Source: Dyella monticola
GTDB taxonomy: Bacteria > Pseudomonadota > Gammaproteobacteria > Xanthomonadales > Rhodanobacteraceae
Reading direction: 5' to 3'
NCBI RefSeq assembly: GCF_003363155.1
Contig: NZ_QRBE01000009.1
Location: 1-64,000, forward strand
Length of the DNA stretch: 64,000 nucleotides
Shown here piece after piece: positions 1-8,586 of this stretch (position 1 is the stretch's first letter; each line of letters begins with the position of its first letter). The position numbers were made by a program, and so were the translations under genes. Under the pieces are notes generated by a model. The model was not told the origin of the DNA. It did not search any database and worked only from the letters and a program-made list of their open reading frames with translations.

Positions 1-301
1 TCAATCACTTGCAACCTTCTTTTCAAGATTGCCCCGAAGCATTTCGTCCCGGGTGAGCCGCCCATTCTACATCCCTTTGTTGGTCCGTCAACACCCAAAA
101 TCGAAGAGGTTGGCGACGTTTTAAGGGGACCTTCGAGAAGGACTGTCTCGTCGAAGGGGGTGGAATCATAGCGCCGGCAGGCGGCCCTGTGAAGGGGCGA
201 AAACGCATTCTGCGCGAAAAATTCGCGGACAGGAGGGTGTGTGTGACCTTGATGGGCGCCACACGGGCGCCCAGTCACTCAGCAAGGCAATCCAGAAGAG
301 G
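1..301. other. Left edge, no supportable gene
   Basis: I see no convincing gene in this first stretch. The minus strand reads into a stop codon at positions 3-1, but an in-frame TAG lies about 20 codons upstream, leaving at most a very short peptide. The remaining open frames are rich in Arg, Pro and Ser and look like chance reading of GC-rich DNA. Confidence 0.4.
253..273. repeat. Inverted repeat (TGGGCGCC / GGCGCCCA)
   Basis: A perfect 8-bp stem with a 5-nt loop lies about 30 bp downstream of the small minus-strand gene that ends at 302. There is no T-tract on either side, so a role as that gene's terminator is only a possibility. Confidence 0.3.
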
Positions 302-466
302 TCAGACCGCCTGGACCGGCGCGCATCCCGGCGTCTTGGCGGTATCGGCCTGGGGTTGCCCGGCCTCATGCATAGGGACGAACCCTACGCGATACGGGAT
401 CAGCGCCTCGGGATGCAGTTTTTCGAGTGCATCCCAGTCGTCTTCAAAGGGAATGAATTGCTGCAT
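302..466 (-). CDS. Small conserved-looking hypothetical protein (54 aa)
   Basis: A 54-residue acidic peptide beginning MQQFIPFEDDWDAL. I chose the start at 466 because GAGGAA precedes that ATG at good spacing; an upstream ATG in the same frame would add 14 residues but lacks a better ribosome site. It has no membrane segment and no recognisable domain. It lies about 100 bp downstream of the rubredoxin gene on the same strand and could be co-transcribed with it. The amino-acid composition (FEDDWDALEKLHPEAL) looks like a real folded protein rather than a shadow frame. I know no function for it. Confidence 0.55.
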   Translation of the reverse strand: MQQFIPFEDDWDALEKLHPEALIPYRVGFVPMHEAGQPQADTAKTPGCAPVQAV

Positions 467-568
467 GGCCGTTCCTCGGGGATAGGGATTCGCGCGAGGA
501 ACATTCAAGCAAAGAGAAAAGCCGGGGCGCTGGCGAAATCGGGCGATTTGCAGGCAGCGCGGGGCGAA

Positions 569-763
569 TCAGTCGACTTCGATCATTTCGAAGTCACTTT
601 TGGTCGCGCCGCAGTCCGGGCACGTCCAGGCATCGGGCACGTCTTCCCAGCGTGTGCCAGGCTCGATGCCCTCTTCCGGCAACCCCTGGGCCTCGTCATA
701 GATAAAGCCGCAAACCACGCACATCCATTTGCGCAGGGTGGTGTCGGTGGACGTTTGGTTCAT
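569..763 (-). CDS. rubA: Rubredoxin
   Basis: A 64-residue rubredoxin, a small cytoplasmic one-electron carrier with a single Fe(Cys)4 centre. Both iron-binding knuckles are visible: CVVCG near residues 15-19 and CPDCG near residues 48-52, with the typical YDEAQG and [12 protein letters not shown] segments between them. Length is normal for the family plus a short N-terminal tail. The gene is divergent from hemL; the intervening 218 bp must hold both promoters. The redox partner cannot be told from the neighbours. The ribosome site is weak, so the start is taken from family length. Confidence 0.93.
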   Translation of the reverse strand: MNQTSTDTTLRKWMCVVCGFIYDEAQGLPEEGIEPGTRWEDVPDAWTCPDCGATKSDFEMIEVD

Positions 764-981
764 AGATACATCGCCAGATCAGTCAGAGTGAATAGCGTAT
801 TCTCGCAACTCCTCTGCCGATGGGAAAGCGGCCGCGCGGGTCTTTGAGCCATGCGCGCGCTTCGAGGCAAATTCGAGTGACTGGCGATAACACGACATCG
901 CCCCGACAATGGTGCTTCTCCCCCGATCGCACGCCCCACGGCCGATCCTGATCGTTGCCATACCTTATCGAGTTGTCATCC

Positions 982-2265
982 ATGACCAATCACGATCTTT
1001 TCCAGCGCGCACTGACGCTCATGCCCGGCGGCGTAAATTCTCCGGTGCGGGCATTCAAGTCCGTTGGCGGCGAGCCCTTCTTCACCGCGCGCGCGGAGGG
1101 GGCCTATCTCTGGGACGTGGAAGGCAAGCGTTACATCGACTACGTCGGATCCTGGGGGCCGATGATCGTGGGACATAACCATCCGGCAGTGCGTGAAGCC
1201 GTTGAACGCGCCGTACGCGACGGCCTCTCCTTCGGCACCCCCTGCGCCGCTGAAGTCACCATGGCCCAGATGATCACACGCCTGGTGCCCTCAGTTGAAA
1301 TGGTGCGCATGGTCAACTCCGGCACGGAAGCCACTATGTCCGCCATTCGACTTGCCCGTGGCGCTACGGGGCGCAGCAAGATCGTGAAATTCGAGGGCTG
1401 CTATCACGGCCATGGTGACAGTTTTCTGGTGAAGGCCGGTTCGGGCGCGTTGACGTTTGGCGTTCCGACATCACCTGGCGTGCCCAAGGCAAACGCCGAC
1501 CTCACACTGACACTGCCTTATAACGATCTCCACGCTGCTCAAGCCCTGTTCGCCGAACACGGCGACGATATCGCGGGCCTGATCATCGAACCCGTCGCCG
1601 GCAACATGAACTGTATTCCGCCACAGGAAGGCTACCTACAAGGCTTGCGCGACCTCTGCACGCGCCATGGCACGCTGTTGATTTTCGATGAGGTGATGAC
1701 CGGTTTTCGGGTTGCACTTGGCGGCGCGCAGGCGTTCTATGGCGTAACGCCCGATCTCACCACCTTCGGCAAGATCATCGGCGGCGGCATGCCGGTGGGT
1801 TCCTACGGCGGACGCCGAGAGCTGATGGAACAGATTGCACCGGCCGGCCCGATCTACCAAGCTGGCACCCTGAGCGGAAATCCGGTCGCCATGGCTGCCG
1901 GACTGGCCATGCTGGAGCTGGTGCAGGCGCCGGGCTTTCATGACGCATTGGCCGCACGCACACGCCTGCTGACAGATGGGTTGCAAGCAGTGGCCGACGG
2001 TGAAGGTGTTCCTTTCAGCACTAACCGGGTGGGTGGCATGTTCGGGCTTTTCTTCACGCACGAGAAAGTGAGCAGCTACGCCCACGCAACCGCTGCGGAT
2101 ACGGCGATGTTCAATCGCTTTTTCCACGGCATGCTCGAGCGCGGCGTGTTTCTTGCGCCTAGCGCGTTCGAAGCAGGGTTTCTTTCCTCCGCGCACAGCG
2201 ACGAGGACATTGCGGCAACGTTGGACGCCGCGCGCGCCGCCCTGCGCGAGGCACGCATGGTGTAA
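982..2265 (+). CDS. hemL: Glutamate-1-semialdehyde 2,1-aminomutase
   Basis: Converts glutamate-1-semialdehyde to 5-aminolevulinate, the last step of the C5 route to tetrapyrroles, in the cytoplasm with PLP as cofactor. The protein is 427 residues from the ATG at 982, the usual length. Family hallmarks are the N-terminal [13 protein letters not shown] segment, the [16 protein letters not shown] loop and the PLP lysine, K264, in [12 protein letters not shown]. An upstream in-frame ATG at 955 would add nine residues not typical of the family, so I prefer 982. The ion channel gene starts 4 bp after the stop, suggesting a shared transcript. The tetrapyrrole made here also feeds siroheme, used by the sulfite reductase at the far end of the window. 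Confidence 0.96.
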   Translation: MTNHDLFQRALTLMPGGVNSPVRAFKSVGGEPFFTARAEGAYLWDVEGKRYIDYVGSWGPMIVGHNHPAVREAVERAVRDGLSFGTPCAAEVTMAQMITRLVPSVEMVRMVNSGTEATMSAIRLARGATGRSKIVKFEGCYHGHGDSFLVKAGSGALTFGVPTSPGVPKANADLTLTLPYNDLHAAQALFAEHGDDIAGLIIEPVAGNMNCIPPQEGYLQGLRDLCTRHGTLLIFDEVMTGFRVALGGAQAFYGVTPDLTTFGKIIGGGMPVGSYGGRRELMEQIAPAGPIYQAGTLSGNPVAMAAGLAMLELVQAPGFHDALAARTRLLTDGLQAVADGEGVPFSTNRVGGMFGLFFTHEKVSSYAHATAADTAMFNRFFHGMLERGVFLAPSAFEAGFLSSAHSDEDIAATLDAARAALREARMV

Positions 2266-2269
2266 CGGC

Positions 2270-3145
2270 ATGCACGCCCGCACATCCTCCGCGGATGCAT
2301 TCGGCCCCGCAACGAAAGCGGGCTGGCGGGCGCGTTGGTTCCATATCATCTTCGAACACGACGACGCGGCAGGGCGCCGCTTCGATGTGCTGGTGATTGT
2401 CGCCATCCTGGGCAGCATTGCCGTGGCCGTGTTCGATACGGTCGCACAGGTACACGCACGCTACAGTGCCTTGTTCTATGCGCTGGAGTGGACATTCACG
2501 TTGGTCTTCACGCTTGAATACGCGATGCGCATTCTGGTGGTCGATCGGCCATGGCGCTACGTGTGCAGCTTTTTCGGCATCGTTGACCTGCTTGCCGTTT
2601 TGCCTACGTGGATCAGCCTGGTGGCCGTAGGCAGTCAGTATCTGCTGGTCGTGCGCGCCCTACGTATTTTGCGGATCTTCCGCATTCTCAAGCTCACGCG
2701 CTATGTCGGCGAAGCCGATCTATTGTGGATCACACTGGTTCGCGCGCGGCGCAAGGTGCTGATTTTTTTCAGCACCATTCTCACGCTGGTACTTATCTTT
2801 GGTGCCCTGATGTATCTCATTGAAGGGCCTCAGGACGGGTTCACGTCGATCCCTACATCGATGTATTGGGCGATCGTCACGATGACCACGGTCGGCTTCG
2901 GCGACATCACACCCAAGACAACGCTGGGCAAGCTGATCACATCGCTGATCATCCTGATTGGCTACAGCATCATTGCCGTACCCACCGGTATCTTTACTGC
3001 AGAACTGGCCGCCGGCATGCGTGCGCGCCGCAACTATCTGCCGTGCGCGCAGTGCGGACAGGCAGATCATGAAGGGGACGCGAGTTATTGCCGTATCTGC
3101 GGCACACCACTGCATAAAGCCGGGGAAGCGCAACGGCAAGCGTAG
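2270..3145 (+). CDS. Voltage-gated potassium channel with C-terminal zinc ribbon
   Basis: A 291-residue inner-membrane channel of the six-helix voltage-gated type. Six hydrophobic segments are visible. The S4 voltage sensor carries regularly spaced arginines (RALRILRIFRILKLTR, residues 129-144), and the pore loop holds the K+ selectivity filter TVGFGD at 207-212. The cytoplasmic tail has two CxxC pairs (C259/C262 and C274/C277), a likely zinc ribbon. The start at 2270 is 4 bp after the hemL stop. The extension to 2153 overlaps hemL and is rejected. The physiological role is not shown by the context. Confidence 0.93.
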   Translation: MHARTSSADAFGPATKAGWRARWFHIIFEHDDAAGRRFDVLVIVAILGSIAVAVFDTVAQVHARYSALFYALEWTFTLVFTLEYAMRILVVDRPWRYVCSFFGIVDLLAVLPTWISLVAVGSQYLLVVRALRILRIFRILKLTRYVGEADLLWITLVRARRKVLIFFSTILTLVLIFGALMYLIEGPQDGFTSIPTSMYWAIVTMTTVGFGDITPKTTLGKLITSLIILIGYSIIAVPTGIFTAELAAGMRARRNYLPCAQCGQADHEGDASYCRICGTPLHKAGEAQRQA

Positions 3146-3184
3146 AGGTTGTGAGTCATCGCGCTTACCGTTGTGCGCCTGATA

Positions 3185-3604
3185 TTACCAACGTCCCGTG
3201 TTGGGCATCGACACCCATGGTTCGCACGGCGGGAGATGTCCGTCTTGCAGCAATTCGATGGAAACGAGATCCGGCGAACGCACAAAGGCCATGTGGCCGT
3301 CGCGCGGCGGTCGGTTGATGGTGTACCCCATCGACTGCAAATGTTCACACGTGGCGTAAATGTCTTGCACGCGGAACGCGAGATGGCCGAAGTTGCGGGC
3401 CGAACCGTAATCCTCTTGCGAGCCCCAGTTATGCGTGAGCTCAACCTCCGCTTCCGGGCTATCCGGCGCGGCAAGATAAACCAGCGTGTATTTGCCTTCG
3501 GGCACATCCATGCGGCGCACCTGTTTCAAACCAAGCCCTTCGCAGTAAAAGCGAAGCGAAGCATCGAGATCGCGCACGCGGACCATGCTGTGCAAGTATT
3601 TCAT
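3185..3604 (-). CDS. gloA: Lactoylglutathione lyase (glyoxalase I)
   Basis: Isomerises the hemithioacetal of methylglyoxal and glutathione to S-lactoylglutathione, a cytoplasmic detoxification step. The 139-residue protein has the paired beta-alpha-beta-beta-beta modules of the family. Expected metal ligands are present: His5 (MKYLHSM), Glu in EVELTHNWG, His in FGHLAFRV and Glu in SIELLQ. The TLVYLAAP and ELTHNWG segments closely follow the bacterial (nickel-type) GloA pattern. It lies 36 bp downstream of the aminotransferase gene on the same strand and is probably co-transcribed. Confidence 0.94.
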   Translation of the reverse strand: MKYLHSMVRVRDLDASLRFYCEGLGLKQVRRMDVPEGKYTLVYLAAPDSPEAEVELTHNWGSQEDYGSARNFGHLAFRVQDIYATCEHLQSMGYTINRPPRDGHMAFVRSPDLVSIELLQDGHLPPCEPWVSMPNTGRW

Positions 3605-3640
3605 CGTCCTACTTCCTGATGCGTTACGAATCGGCGCGCA

Positions 3641-4855
3641 TTATCGCGCCACGAATGTGCGCAGCGCGACACGCAAGCGCGACAAACCGTCGGACAGCTC
3701 CTCATCGGTAATATTCAACGGTGGCACGAAGCGCAATACATCCGGCCCTGCCTGCAACACCAGCAGGCCATGCGCGGCCGCTACATTGAGTATTTCACCC
3801 GCCTTCCCGCAATACGGTTCGGCCAGTACCGCACCCAGCATCAGTCCACGCCCGCGCACCTGGGCAAACACACCCAGTTCCGAGCCAATCGAGGTGAGCG
3901 CCTCCTGCAGCGCCATGGATTGCCGCTGCACATTGGCCAACAATTCCGGTGACGACAGCTTACGCAGCGCAACGCGCGCCACGGCTGCGGCCATGGGATT
4001 TCCACCGAAGGTCGTGCCGTGCGCACCAAACTGCATGATTTGCGCAACCTTGGGCCCAGCCAGCATCGCGCCGATCGGAAAACCGCAACCCAGTGCCTTG
4101 GCCAGAGTCACGATATCCGGCGTCACCGCATCGTGCGTGTGCGCGAACAGCGTGCCGGTGCGACCCATGCCGCATTGGATTTCATCAAGCACCAGCAAGG
4201 CCCCATGTGCATCGCATAGCTCACGCACGCGCTTGAGAAAGCCCGGCGCCGCTGGCAACACGCCGCCTTCGCCCTGCACGGGCTCCAGCATCACCGCGAC
4301 GATATCGCCCGTCGCGAAGGCGTTCTCAACCGCTGCGATGTCATTGAATTCCAGATAGCGAAAGCCGCCTGGAAGTGGCTCGTAACCTTCCTGGTATTTC
4401 GGCTGCGCGGTCGCCGTTACCGTCGCCAGCGTACGACCGTGGAAAGAGCCGCGGAAGGTAATCATCACGCGCCGCTCCGGCGGCCGACCCTGCGCCGCGG
4501 CCCACTTGCGCACCAGCTTGATCGCCGCCTCGTTTGCTTCGGCGCCCGAATTGCACAGGAATACCCGCTCGGCAAAGCCAGAGGCTTCCACCAGTTCTTG
4601 CGCCAGATGCAACGGCGGCTCGGTATAGAACACATTGCTGCTGTGCCAGAGCTTGTGCGCCTGGGCGATCAACGCGGCGAGCAGGTCCGGATCCTGATGA
4701 CCAAGCGCGTTCACCGCAATGCCTGCGCCGAAATCGATGTAATCACGCTGCTCGGTATCCCACACGCGCGCGCCCTTGCCTCGATCGAGCACCAGCTCGC
4801 GCGGCTTGTAGACGGGTAACCAGTAACGCTTGCCGAGATCGACGAGAGATGACAC
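3641..4855 (-). CDS. argD: Acetylornithine/succinyldiaminopimelate-type aminotransferase
   Basis: A class-III PLP aminotransferase of 404 residues. It matches the ArgD family (transfer of an amino group between N-acetylornithine and 2-oxoglutarate; many members also act on succinyl-diaminopimelate). Visible motifs are CNSGAEANEAAIK (cofactor phosphate binding), LDEIQCGMGRTG, and LAKALGCGFPIGA with the PLP lysine. The longer frame begins with a TTG at 4879, but GGAGG lies 8 bp before the GTG at 4855, so I place the start there. No other arginine genes are adjacent, so substrate preference (acetylornithine, succinylornithine, DAP precursor or another omega-amine) is not fixed by context. Confidence 0.85.
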   Translation of the reverse strand: MSSLVDLGKRYWLPVYKPRELVLDRGKGARVWDTEQRDYIDFGAGIAVNALGHQDPDLLAALIAQAHKLWHSSNVFYTEPPLHLAQELVEASGFAERVFLCNSGAEANEAAIKLVRKWAAAQGRPPERRVMITFRGSFHGRTLATVTATAQPKYQEGYEPLPGGFRYLEFNDIAAVENAFATGDIVAVMLEPVQGEGGVLPAAPGFLKRVRELCDAHGALLVLDEIQCGMGRTGTLFAHTHDAVTPDIVTLAKALGCGFPIGAMLAGPKVAQIMQFGAHGTTFGGNPMAAAVARVALRKLSSPELLANVQRQSMALQEALTSIGSELGVFAQVRGRGLMLGAVLAEPYCGKAGEILNVAAAHGLLVLQAGPDVLRFVPPLNITDEELSDGLSRLRVALRTFVAR

Positions 4856-5157
4856 CGAAAAATCCTCCAATACATGCAATAGCTTCTGGCACGGCCCAAA
4901 GCCATGTCATCGGCGGCGACGCGAAAAAGCAGGGGAAGACGCATCCTAGCCAGCAAGAGCCACCATGCCAACATACGCTAGCGTTGTTTATTGCATCGCG
5001 TGGTGTATCAGATCCGTTACACCTGCTGAAAAGCGCGTCAGGACGCCGCTCGGCGGGAGATGCGCACCTCGCCCGCTGTAACAGTCTGTGACAGGCGAAC
5101 CGCCCGCCCCCTTCCTGAAATCACGCTTAGACCCTCATTTTCCTGCGTTTTTAGCCA

Positions 5158-5173
5158 TGGCACGGTACTTGCC
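5158..5173 (+). promoter_or_regulatory. Sigma-54 (-24/-12) promoter element
   Basis: TGGCACGGTACTTGCC matches the RpoN consensus (TGGCAC, spacer, TTGC) at every invariant position. It points right, toward a hairpin-rich non-coding stretch ending in a terminator. The next gene on the left encodes an ArgD-like enzyme facing away, and the gene on the right encodes a sigma-54 activator facing toward it. A start of transcription about 12 bp downstream (near 5184) would be expected. Confidence 0.65.
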
Positions 5174-5183
5174 CTCTATTTAA

Positions 5184-5290
5184 ATGCGCCGTCATGACGA
5201 CGGCAATGAGGGCGGTAACCCGGCGACATGCCGCCGGGCACCATGTGGAAGCCCCCGGCCCGTCCCCTGCGGGCCGGGGGTCTTCCCTTT
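5184..5290 (+). ncRNA. Candidate sigma-54-dependent small RNA with terminator
   Basis: From the predicted start downstream of the RpoN element the sequence holds three successive perfect hairpins: 5189-5203 (CCGTC/GACGG), 5219-5238 (CCCGGCG/CGCCGGG) and 5252-5280 (an 11-bp CCCCCGGCCCG/CGGGCCGGGGG stem). The last is followed by TCTTCCCTTT, which looks like an intrinsic terminator with an imperfect T-tract. No convincing reading frame fits: an ATG at 5184 opens a 73-codon frame that would run through the terminator and lacks a ribosome site. I recognise no known RNA family. Sigma-54-driven small RNAs such as GlmY/GlmZ, Qrr and CrcZ are precedents. Confidence 0.45.
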
Positions 5291-5429
5291 GCAAGCAGCC
5301 GAGCACGGGCGATCTGCGAACGTCGTGCGTCCATCGCTGAGCATGGGCATAACGCCGGATGCGCCGTATTTCACCCCGGCGTTGAAACTGCCATACGTGT
5401 TCTGAGCGCGGCGGTACCCGATCACTCCT

Positions 5430-5452
5430 CGCCCCGGGCGAAAGCCGGGGCG
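5430..5452. repeat. Intergenic hairpin (CGCCCCGG-loop-CCGGGGCG)
   Basis: An 8-bp perfect stem with a GCGAAAG loop lies 24 bp beyond the stop of the sigma-54 activator gene. It shares the GCGAAAGC core of the REP-like palindromes elsewhere in the window (see 25675-25718) and could stop transcription from the right. No T-tract follows. Confidence 0.4.
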
Positions 5453-5475
5453 ATGGATGAGCGACAAGGCTCAGT

Positions 5476-6816
5476 TCAATGCAAATCTTCCAGCACCAAC
5501 TGGTGCTTCTTGCACAAACGATAGATAGTGACGCGCGACACCTTCAAGCGCCGCGCACACTCGCTGATGTTGAAGCGCGATTCGCGCAGGCACGCCATGA
5601 CAGCATCGCGCTCGGCCGAGGTGCGCATCAAGCCAAGGCTGGAATGACCTGCGCGCGGCGCAATCACATCTTCCAGATCCAGATCCGCCACGCTGATCTG
5701 CGCGCCTTCCGCTACCACGGCCGCACGCTGGACGCGATTGAGCAGCTCGCGCACATTGCCCGGCCACGCAAAATCCTTCAGTGCCTTACGTGCCAGCGCG
5801 CTGAACGTTCGTGCATGGCTATCGTGCTGCTTGCGGAAGCTGTCCAGGAAAATTTGTGCAAGCTGCAACACGTCATCGGCGCGCTCGCGCAGACCGGGCA
5901 TGCGTAAACGAAGAACGTTCAGGCGATAATACAAATCTTCGCGGAAACGACCCTGCGCGACGGCTTTTTCCAGATCCACATGCGTGGCGGCCAGCACCCG
6001 CACATCGAGCTTGATCGACTGCGTGGAACCCACGCGCTCCAGCGTGCCCTCCTGCAGCAATCGCAGCAGGCTGATCTGCGCGTCCGGCGGCAGGTCGCCC
6101 ACTTCATCCAGAAAAACGGTTCCGCCGGCGGCCGCTTCGAAATGACCCACGCGACGCGCATTGGCACCGGTGAATGAACCGCGCTCATGACCGAACAATT
6201 CAGACTGCACCAGATTGGCCGGCAACGCACCGCAGTTGATGGCCGCAAAAGGATGATTTCGACGCGGCGAGAGTGTATGCAGCGCACGGGCTGCAACTTC
6301 CTTGCCGGTACCGGTTTCGCCAGTGATCAACACCGGCAGATCGACCGGTGCGTATTTGCGCAAACTCGCCACCACCGCCATCATCGCCGGGCTGTTGCCG
6401 GTAATGCCCGGCACATCGGCATGCACTATCGGTGGCGGCGCATTGCCGGCAAGCGTGCCGAGTGTTTCAATGAGCCGCTGCAAATCGATCGGCGCGGTGA
6501 AGAAGTCGATGCTCGCGCGCAGCACACGCTCCACTTCCGGTGCCTGCACGGGCGTGTCGGACGACAGCAAGGCGAGCCAGGGAATACGCGGATGATCAGC
6601 CATCAGCCTGGCGATGCTGAGCAAGGTCTCCATGTCGGCCTTGCGCACGTCCGCCATCGCAACGACGGTGTCGCCTCGCCGGATGCCAACGCCGCCTCCT
6701 GATGCACTCGCATCGGCAACGCGCGTATGCCAGCCTGCCTGCGCCAGACGAGTTCTTTCGATACTCGTGGGCTCCCCGAACCACACTACGCAACGGATCG
6801 ACGTGTCGGTCATCAT
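5476..6816 (-). CDS. Sigma-54-interacting enhancer-binding regulator, VpsR-like
   Basis: A 446-residue bacterial enhancer-binding protein. The N-terminal ~125 residues form a degenerate receiver-like domain without the usual DD...D...K phosphorylation pocket, resembling VpsR. The central AAA+ domain has Walker A GETGTGKE (166-173), Walker B FLDEVGD and the sigma-54-contact loop as GSFTGA (213-218; the usual form is GAFTGA). The C-terminal Fis-type helix-turn-helix reads NISECARRLKVSRVTIYRLC. I chose the ATG at 6816, preceded by a strong GGAGGGAGG; an upstream ATG would add 15 residues. VpsR-like proteins often control exopolysaccharide and respond to cyclic di-GMP. Here a candidate target promoter is the RpoN site at 5158. 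Confidence 0.9.
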   Translation of the reverse strand: MMTDTSIRCVVWFGEPTSIERTRLAQAGWHTRVADASASGGGVGIRRGDTVVAMADVRKADMETLLSIARLMADHPRIPWLALLSSDTPVQAPEVERVLRASIDFFTAPIDLQRLIETLGTLAGNAPPPIVHADVPGITGNSPAMMAVVASLRKYAPVDLPVLITGETGTGKEVAARALHTLSPRRNHPFAAINCGALPANLVQSELFGHERGSFTGANARRVGHFEAAAGGTVFLDEVGDLPPDAQISLLRLLQEGTLERVGSTQSIKLDVRVLAATHVDLEKAVAQGRFREDLYYRLNVLRLRMPGLRERADDVLQLAQIFLDSFRKQHDSHARTFSALARKALKDFAWPGNVRELLNRVQRAAVVAEGAQISVADLDLEDVIAPRAGHSSLGLMRTSAERDAVMACLRESRFNISECARRLKVSRVTIYRLCKKHQLVLEDLH

Positions 6817-6900
6817 CGCTATGCCCTCCCTCCAGGACGGCTGACGCGCGATCCCTGCCACATCCCCTAGCAGGCCCTTTACCCCTGCGCGCGTTCAGCA

Positions 6901-6922
6901 TGCACCCTAAAAATGTGGTGCA
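6901..6922. promoter_or_regulatory. Short dyad upstream of the sigma-54 activator
   Basis: TGCACC and GGTGCA form a 6-bp inverted repeat across a 10-bp A/T-rich spacer, about 85 bp upstream of the activator's start codon. It could be an operator, but the arms are short and may be chance. Confidence 0.2.
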
Positions 6923-7082
6923 GTTCACGAAATATACACCCGATTCCCCATGGGTGGTCACTTTTTAAGCAAACAACTAGCGGCTCTCCAGTTCAGTAAT
7001 GCGGCACGGCTGGTGCGTACATTCTAGCCATCGAACGACGGCGACCTGATGACAGTTCCCCCCCGCGACGTTACTAAACGCA

Positions 7083-7901
7083 TCAGTTTAGAAAAAGGTC
7101 GGGCAGCAGCGGGGCGCCAAGCTTATAGGCGTAGGTGTCGAAATCGCGTATGCCCGCTTCGCGCAGGACGTCCTCGTCGATGGCGAAGCGACCGGTGCAA
7201 TCGCGCGCCGGTTGAATCAGCAGCGCGTGCGCTGCATCGGCGACGATCTCCGGCCGTCGGCAGTGCTCCGGCTTCACGCCATCGATCATCGCGATAGCTG
7301 CCGTGGCAATAACCGTACGTGGCCACAGTGCGTTCACCGCGATACCGAGCGGCGCCAGCTCCGCGCTCATGCCCAACACGCACAAACTCATGCCATATTT
7401 GGCGATGGTGTAGGCGGTGTGTGGCGCGAACCATTTCGGATCGAGATTCGGCGGCGGCGAAAGCATCAACACGTGCGGATTGCTGGCCTTTTTCAAATAC
7501 GGCAGACACGCTTGCGTCACCATGAAGGTGCCGCGCGTATTCACCTGATGCATCAGGTCGAAGCGCTTCATCGGCGTGTCCTCCGTGCCGGCCAACCAAA
7601 TGGCGCTTGCATTGTTGACCACGATGTCGATGCCGCCGAAACGTTCCACCGCTTGCGCCACCGCGGCGTGCACCTGGTCTTCTTCGCGTATGTCGACCTT
7701 CAGGGCGAGTGCTTTGCCGCCCGCCGCTTCCACCTCGGCCGCCGCCGTGTGAATGGTGCCGGGCAACTTTGGATTAGGCACGCCGCTCTTGGCAGCGATG
7801 ACGATGTTGGCGCCATCACGCGCAGCGCGCAGAGCGATGGCCAGGCCAATACCGCGCGAGGCACCCGTGATGAACAGCGTTTTTCCAGCCAGATTGGGCA
7901 T
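7083..7901 (-). CDS. Short-chain dehydrogenase, HSDL2-like
   Basis: A 272-residue NAD(P)-dependent oxidoreductase of the classical SDR fold. The nucleotide-binding TGASRGIG is near residue 13. NNASAIW and the catalytic YTIAKYG (Tyr and Lys of the active site) are all present. The insertion NPKLPGTIHTAAAEVEAAGG after strand 2 is typical of hydroxysteroid-dehydrogenase-like-2 proteins, whose substrate is not established. GAGGA precedes the start. It follows the LON-domain gene by 7 bp and is probably the last gene of an adk-mpl-LON-SDR transcript, although the functional link is unclear. Confidence 0.88.
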   Translation of the reverse strand: MPNLAGKTLFITGASRGIGLAIALRAARDGANIVIAAKSGVPNPKLPGTIHTAAAEVEAAGGKALALKVDIREEDQVHAAVAQAVERFGGIDIVVNNASAIWLAGTEDTPMKRFDLMHQVNTRGTFMVTQACLPYLKKASNPHVLMLSPPPNLDPKWFAPHTAYTIAKYGMSLCVLGMSAELAPLGIAVNALWPRTVIATAAIAMIDGVKPEHCRRPEIVADAAHALLIQPARDCTGRFAIDEDVLREAGIRDFDTYAYKLGAPLLPDLFLN

Positions 7902-7908
7902 AGCGTCC

Positions 7909-8511
7909 TCACGCTTTTTGGAAGCGCGGCAGGATATCGCGCAAGACGGTCAGGCGCTGCAATGGATCGGTCATTTCAAGCAATTGCTGTTGCTCATCGC
8001 GCGCCAGGGGCAGCAATTCAGCCAGACGGAAGCCCACCCAGCCGGCGTCGTCGAAGGACGATTTCGGCGCGTGGCGCCATTGCGGGCCCATCGTTTCAAT
8101 CAAACGTTCAAGAATGGTCTGCAGCAGCGCGAATTCCACCGGCACTTCCTGCGGCGTTTCCTCGGGCCACTGTTGTACATCGCCGCGCAACAAGCCATCC
8201 GAACGCGCACGCGTGCGCAAGACACGAAAGCGGTCGCCACCTTCGGCAACGATGCCGAGCAAACCATCCTCGCGATGCGTGAAATCGACAATGTGCGCCA
8301 AGGTGCCGATCGCCGCGGGCCGCGCCGGCACACCCACTTCGGAACCTTCCAGAATGAGGCAGACCCCGAATGCCGAGCCGGTGCGCGTGCATTCGCGCAC
8401 CAGATCGAGGTAACGCGGCTCGAAGATGCGAAGTTGAAGCTGCCCGCCCGGGTAAAGCACGGTACCGAGCGGAAACAGAGGCACTTCGGCGAAGGGAGGT
8501 TGAGCAGCCAT
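7909..8511 (-). CDS. LON substrate-binding domain protein
   Basis: A 200-residue stand-alone protein made only of the N-terminal (substrate-recognition) domain of Lon protease, without the AAA+ or peptidase parts. Diagnostic segments are the opening VPLFPLGTVLYPGGQLQLRIFEPRY and the later LLGIVAEGGDRFRV. Such proteins occur in many Proteobacteria with no firm function; a role in substrate binding or stress proteostasis is inference. The reading frame opens with TTG one codon earlier, and I use the ATG at 8511. It is 75 bp downstream of mpl on the same strand. Confidence 0.87.
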   Translation of the reverse strand: MAAQPPFAEVPLFPLGTVLYPGGQLQLRIFEPRYLDLVRECTRTGSAFGVCLILEGSEVGVPARPAAIGTLAHIVDFTHREDGLLGIVAEGGDRFRVLRTRARSDGLLRGDVQQWPEETPQEVPVEFALLQTILERLIETMGPQWRHAPKSSFDDAGWVGFRLAELLPLARDEQQQLLEMTDPLQRLTVLRDILPRFQKA

Positions 8512-8586
8512 CAAGGCATTTTAAAGCCTGTCAGGCGCGATCGTGTGACAGGGGTCTGGCAGCGTGAGAGTTCACATCACCGCTAT

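Noticed and set aside
1-60. Minus-strand frame ending exactly at the window start (reads to a TGA at 3-1)
   Set aside because: An in-frame stop lies about 20 codons upstream, so it is not the tail of a longer gene.
764-981. Small minus-strand open frames in the rubredoxin-hemL gap
   Set aside because: Overlapping frames with no ribosome site; the gap is better explained as a divergent promoter region.
4853-4879. TTG start at 4879 for the ArgD-like gene
   Set aside because: The GGAGG ribosome site lies inside that extension and is well spaced from the GTG at 4855.
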